A DNA stretch of 8,472 nucleotides, taken from Piscirickettsiaceae bacterium (GTDB lineage: Bacteria; Pseudomonadota; Gammaproteobacteria; Nitrosococcales; Methylophagaceae). The notes under the pieces were generated by a model. That model searched no databases. It saw nothing but the letters and a program-made list of their open reading frames with translations, and was not told where the DNA came from. Of the stretch, positions 5,924-8,472 are shown piece after piece. The translations under genes were made by a program, and so were the position numbers. The stretch spans positions 1-8,472 of the forward strand of contig JAUXFA010000041.1 of NCBI GenBank assembly GCA_030620285.1. Reading direction: 5' to 3'. Each line of letters opens with the position of its first letter. The stretch's first letter is position 1.

Positions 5924-6143
5924 TCACTATGAGCCTTTATTTATAACGCTGCTGATGAAAAATATTTTTATCATGCAAACTAGAAACATTCTAAATAGGC
6001 GAGTTTACACCATGTACATCAGCCTTTTCGCTTATTTTTGCCGTAAACTCCGTTTGCCCTGAGCTTGTCGAAGGGTGTGTTCATAATTCAGCAGGGCTCT
6101 CCTGAGCAGGGTCGAAAGACTCACCATGAATGAAATTTATACT
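5924..6143. other. Non-coding spacer between apaH and the DUF934 gene
   Basis: No coding sequence is supported in these 220 bp. Nearest apaH there is an AT-rich palindrome AAAAATATTTTT (5958-5969). Next comes an 8-bp inverted repeat GAGTTTAC / GTAAACTC (6001-6008 and 6043-6050) enclosing 34 bp. The right half is the REP-like repeat listed separately. The spacer must hold the apaH promoter and the end of the cysI-DUF934 transcript, but I could not identify either with confidence. Confidence 0.6.
6043..6130. repeat. REP-like interspersed repeat, two related units
   Basis: Unit one, CCCTGAGCTTGTCGAAGGG (6057-6075), is a sequence I recognise as a very common extragenic repeat core in proteobacterial genomes, and its flank (ACTCCGTTTGCCCTGAG) also resembles the usual flank. 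Unit two, CCTGAGCAGGGTCGAAAG (6101-6118), shares CCTGAGC and TCGAA with the first in the same orientation, 43 bp further on. The second unit is bounded by short inverted TTCAT/ATGAA arms (6080-6084 and 6126-6130). It lies just after the DUF934 stop, a usual place for such elements. Only one copy is in this window, so its repeat status rests on recognition rather than comparison. Confidence 0.6.
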
Positions 6144-6623
6144 TTATCGACGTCGGTAAAGTGGTTCCGGTTTCAATACTGTAGTTTGGTAACTTTCACT
6201 AAAGTCATCAAAGGCGACTAATGCCGATTCCATTTGATCGGGCTTAGCCATTTCAAAACTATTGATGCCGCACTGCGTCATATAAAACAGTTGATCATGC
6301 AAGATATCACCCTGCGCTCTGATCTCACCTTCATAACCATAACGATCTCGTAACAATCGTGCAAACGAATAACAGCGACCATCAGGAAAGCTAGGAAAAA
6401 CCAGCACCATTAACGAAAAATGAGCTAAATCAGGCACAATTTCTTCTAGCGGATCGTCGCCACTTAAACGCAAACCTAACTCACCCTCATGCTCAACTAA
6501 CAGATCATGTTCGGCTTGCCAACGCGCTAAAGAAACAGTCACATTTCCATTAACTAATTCCGCCTCATCGTCTAAATGCAGCCAATTGTCTTCGACGATC
6601 TGTCGATCTTTAATTATCTGCAT
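6144..6623 (-). CDS. DUF934 family protein, sulfite reductase partner
   Basis: A 159-residue protein of the DUF934 family, found almost always directly after cysI-type reductases in proteobacteria. Its exact biochemical role is not established to my knowledge; an accessory function in sulfite reduction is inferred from context. The conserved block V-F-P-S-F-P-D-G-R-C-Y-S-F-A-R-L-L-R-D-R-Y-G-Y, then G-E-I-R-A-Q-G-D-I-L-H-D-Q-L and M-T-Q-C-G-I, identifies the family. No signal peptide or membrane segment is seen, so it should be cytosolic. The ATG at 6623 is chosen because TTAAGGAG lies seven bases upstream; an ATG at 6650 would add nine residues and overlap cysI more deeply without such a site. 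It overlaps the end of cysI by 14 bp, so it is translationally coupled. A cysH gene, often next in such operons, is not present; apaH comes next. Confidence 0.9.
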   Translation of the reverse strand: MQIIKDRQIVEDNWLHLDDEAELVNGNVTVSLARWQAEHDLLVEHEGELGLRLSGDDPLEEIVPDLAHFSLMVLVFPSFPDGRCYSFARLLRDRYGYEGEIRAQGDILHDQLFYMTQCGINSFEMAKPDQMESALVAFDDFSESYQTTVLKPEPLYRRR

Positions 6624-8262
6624 AAACTCGCTCCTTAAAGGGATCAACACCTACTCGGCGAACCGTTGTCAAAAATAACTCATCTTCATGACGAAGCTCT
6701 TTAAATACATCTATTAGTGTAACCACAGTATCGACAACTTGATCTTTAGGGATGGCTCGGCCTAAACGCTCACCTATAGACGCATCTTCTTCTGAACTAC
6801 CCCCAAGCGTGAATTGATACCACTCTTCGCCTTTTTTATCGACACCCAAAATGCCAATATGACCGACACTTTGATGTGCACAGCCATTCATACAACCTGA
6901 CAGTTTAATTTTGATATCACCCAAATCATATAAATAATCCAAATCATCAAAACGTTCATTAATTTCTTTCGCTAACGGAATCGAGGTGGCATTAGCCAAA
7001 CCACAAAAATCCAAACCCGGACAACAAATCATATCCGTTAAGGTATTAATATTCGCCGTTGCCAAATTATCAGCTTCAAGGCGACACCATAAGGCATATA
7101 AATCAGCCTGTTTAACATCACTTAATAACAAATTCTGATTATGTGTTGACCGAATTTCACCTAAACTAAACTCATCGGCCAAATCAGCAATGATATCTAA
7201 TTGTTCAGCGCTGACATCACCCGGTGGACTCGTCGGTGATTTTAATGAAATATAGGCGATCTTATAACCCGCAATTTTATGATCAACTACGTTTTGTGTT
7301 ACCCAACGAGCAAAACCTGCATTTTCTGCTTGCATCTGTTCAAAACTGGTATCATCACCCGCAGTCACATCATAATCAGGCTCCGTGAAGTATTGTTTTA
7401 CCCTATCAATCTCTTTTTTGTCTAACTCAAGTTGCTTACGAATTTGTACCCATTCCGCTTCAACTAATTCACGAATATGATTAATACCATGTTCACGAAC
7501 AGTAATCTTAATCCGTGCTTTATATTTATTATCACGCCGACCTAAGCGATTATAGACTCGTAGAATAGCTTCTAAATAAGATAATAAATCTTTCTTTTCT
7601 AGGAAGGGCCGAATCTGCTTACCTAAAATAGGTGTTCGCCCTAAACCGCCACCGACCAGCACTTCAAAACCAATATCACCTTCATGGTTTTTGACTAAAT
7701 GCACACCAATATCATGTAATTGTGTTGCCGCACGATCTTCATTATTGCCGATAACCGCAATCTTGAATTTACGTGGTAAGTAGGCAAATTCTGGGTGGAA
7801 TGTTGACCATTGACGAATGATCTCACACCACGGACGTGGATCTTCAAGCTCTCCAGCATGAACACCAGCTAACTGGTCTGAAGTGGTATTACGAATGCAG
7901 TTGCCACTACTTTGAATAGCATGCATTTGCACAGATGCTAGCTCTGCCAAAATATCAGGCACCGTTTCTAATGCGGGCCAGTTTAATTGGAAATTTTGTC
8001 GCGTTGTAAAATGCACATAACCCTTATCATAACGACGGGAAATATCGGCTATTTTACGCACTTGTTTTGAAGACATTAAGCCATACGGAATAGCCACCCG
8101 TAACATGGGCGCATGAATTTGCACATAAAGACCATTCATTAATCGTAAAGGTCGGAACTGCTCTTCAGTCAGCTCTCCCGCTAAAAAACGGCGCGTTTGA
8201 TCGCGGTACTGTGTTACCCGTTGATCAATCATCGCCTGATCATAGTGATCGTATTGGTACAT
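6610..8262 (-). CDS. cysI: Assimilatory sulfite (nitrite/sulfite) reductase hemoprotein
   Basis: A 550-residue siroheme and [4Fe-4S] reductase of the nitrite/sulfite reductase family, closely resembling the single-gene CysI of Pseudomonas. It catalyses the six-electron reduction of sulfite to sulfide for cysteine synthesis in the cytosol. The ferredoxin-like half domains and siroheme-binding domains occur twice, with T-R-Q-N-F-Q-L-N-W at 87-95, S-G-N-C-I-R-N-T-T at 119-127 and R-K-F-K-I-A-V at 164-170. The cluster ligands are C414-X5-C420 and C457-X3-C461 (in S-G-C-M-N-G-C-A-H-Q). The coupled DUF934 gene favours sulfite over nitrite as substrate. No CysJ flavoprotein is adjacent, so the electron donor may be a ferredoxin or an unlinked reductase. 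The ATG at 8262 has only a weak ribosome binding site (GAGAT, about 7 bases away). Confidence 0.94.
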   Translation of the reverse strand: MYQYDHYDQAMIDQRVTQYRDQTRRFLAGELTEEQFRPLRLMNGLYVQIHAPMLRVAIPYGLMSSKQVRKIADISRRYDKGYVHFTTRQNFQLNWPALETVPDILAELASVQMHAIQSSGNCIRNTTSDQLAGVHAGELEDPRPWCEIIRQWSTFHPEFAYLPRKFKIAVIGNNEDRAATQLHDIGVHLVKNHEGDIGFEVLVGGGLGRTPILGKQIRPFLEKKDLLSYLEAILRVYNRLGRRDNKYKARIKITVREHGINHIRELVEAEWVQIRKQLELDKKEIDRVKQYFTEPDYDVTAGDDTSFEQMQAENAGFARWVTQNVVDHKIAGYKIAYISLKSPTSPPGDVSAEQLDIIADLADEFSLGEIRSTHNQNLLLSDVKQADLYALWCRLEADNLATANINTLTDMICCPGLDFCGLANATSIPLAKEINERFDDLDYLYDLGDIKIKLSGCMNGCAHQSVGHIGILGVDKKGEEWYQFTLGGSSEEDASIGERLGRAIPKDQVVDTVVTLIDVFKELRHEDELFLTTVRRVGVDPFKERVYADN

Positions 8263-8293
8263 TTACTATCTCGAACTAAATAATTGGACGACT

Positions 8294-8323
8294 ATTATAT
8301 GCGATCAACACTTATAACTGTAA
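8294..8323 (-). promoter_or_regulatory. Candidate sigma-70 promoter for cysI
   Basis: Reading leftward, a -35-like TTACAG (8318-8323) and a consensus -10 TATAAT (8294-8299) are separated by 18 bp. The -10 lies about 31 bp before the cysI ATG, giving a short leader. The -10 is good and the -35 weak, as would suit a promoter needing an activator such as CysB. Confidence 0.5.
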
Positions 8324-8325
8324 AT

Positions 8326-8357
8326 TATAAATATTTATATTTATAGATGATAATCAT
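8326..8357. promoter_or_regulatory. Palindromes upstream of the cysI promoter
   Basis: A perfect 14-bp AT palindrome, TATAAATATTTATA (8326-8339), lies immediately upstream of the candidate -35. A further 7 bp upstream is ATGATAATCAT (8347-8357), symmetric about one central base and identical to the core of the Fur box consensus, although the flanking bases do not match. Their position is right for an activator or repressor of cysI. Which protein, if any, binds is inference. Confidence 0.35.
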
Positions 8358-8394
8358 ATATAAAGGCTGGTGAAGACGTCATGCGAAGGCTTTA

Positions 8395-8472
8395 TTAAAA
8401 CCAAAGTCTAATGCCTGCAACCCATTTAGTATTGGAACTACGTTCACCCTCAAAGTCGGAGGCCAAGCGGTC
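8395..8472 (-). CDS. C-terminal end of a probable outer-membrane beta-barrel protein (gene runs off the right edge)
   Basis: The final 25 codons of a leftward gene, ending at a TAA at 8395-8397. The residues finish T-K-W-V-A-G-I-R-L-W-F, an alternating polar/hydrophobic strand with a terminal Phe. That is the classic C-terminal beta-signal recognised by the BAM complex in porins and other outer-membrane barrels. The family cannot be determined from this fragment. It lies upstream of cysI in the same direction with a 132-bp gap; I see no clear terminator between them. The open frame could be chance, but the C-terminal signature makes it likely real. Confidence 0.6.
   Translation of the reverse strand, partial: DRLASDFEGERSSNTKWVAGIRLWF

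Noticed and set aside
8341..8394. Intrinsic terminator after the outer-membrane protein gene
   Set aside because: The repeated AAGGCT sequences here are in direct, not inverted, orientation, so they cannot form a stem, and there is no U-tract.

Overview
This looks like a chromosomal segment of a moderately AT-rich gammaproteobacterium (GC around 40% by eye). The evidence is the gene order ribH-nusB-thiL-pgpA, a Pseudomonas-type minor pilin cluster (FimT/FimU/PilW/PilX/PilE types), symmetric ApaH, and a Pseudomonas-like single-subunit CysI followed by a DUF934 protein. I cannot name the genus. Every gene except pilE lies on the minus strand, so transcription runs from right to left.

Layout from left to right. 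Positions 1-2540 hold type IV pilus minor pilin genes: a 5' fragment of pilX, pilW, a GspH/FimU-like pseudopilin, a plus-strand pilE, and a FimT-like pseudopilin. Together they would form the priming complex at the tip of a type IVa pilus; the cluster presumably continues to the left (a PilY1-type adhesin would be expected). Positions 2591-4975 hold the compact housekeeping cluster ribH (riboflavin), nusB (rRNA antitermination), thiL (thiamine) and pgpA (phosphatidylglycerol). Its genes overlap or are separated by only a few bases, and it runs on into fimT with a 50-bp gap. Positions 5078-5923 hold apaH (Ap4A hydrolase). Positions 5924-6143 are non-coding and carry a REP-like interspersed repeat. 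Positions 6144-8262 hold cysI (siroheme sulfite/nitrite reductase) and a coupled DUF934 gene, an assimilatory sulfite reduction operon with a recognisable promoter region. Positions 8395-8472 are the last 25 codons of a probable outer-membrane beta-barrel protein.

I found no tRNA, rRNA, CRISPR array, transposase or phage gene, and no clear evidence of a new multi-gene system. The points most worth a second look are the pilE gene inverted inside the minor pilin cluster with pilV absent, repeated calcium-loop motifs in two minor pilins, a perfect 9-bp-arm inverted repeat just downstream of a -10 element before ribH, the REP-like repeat, and palindromes upstream of cysI and pilE.
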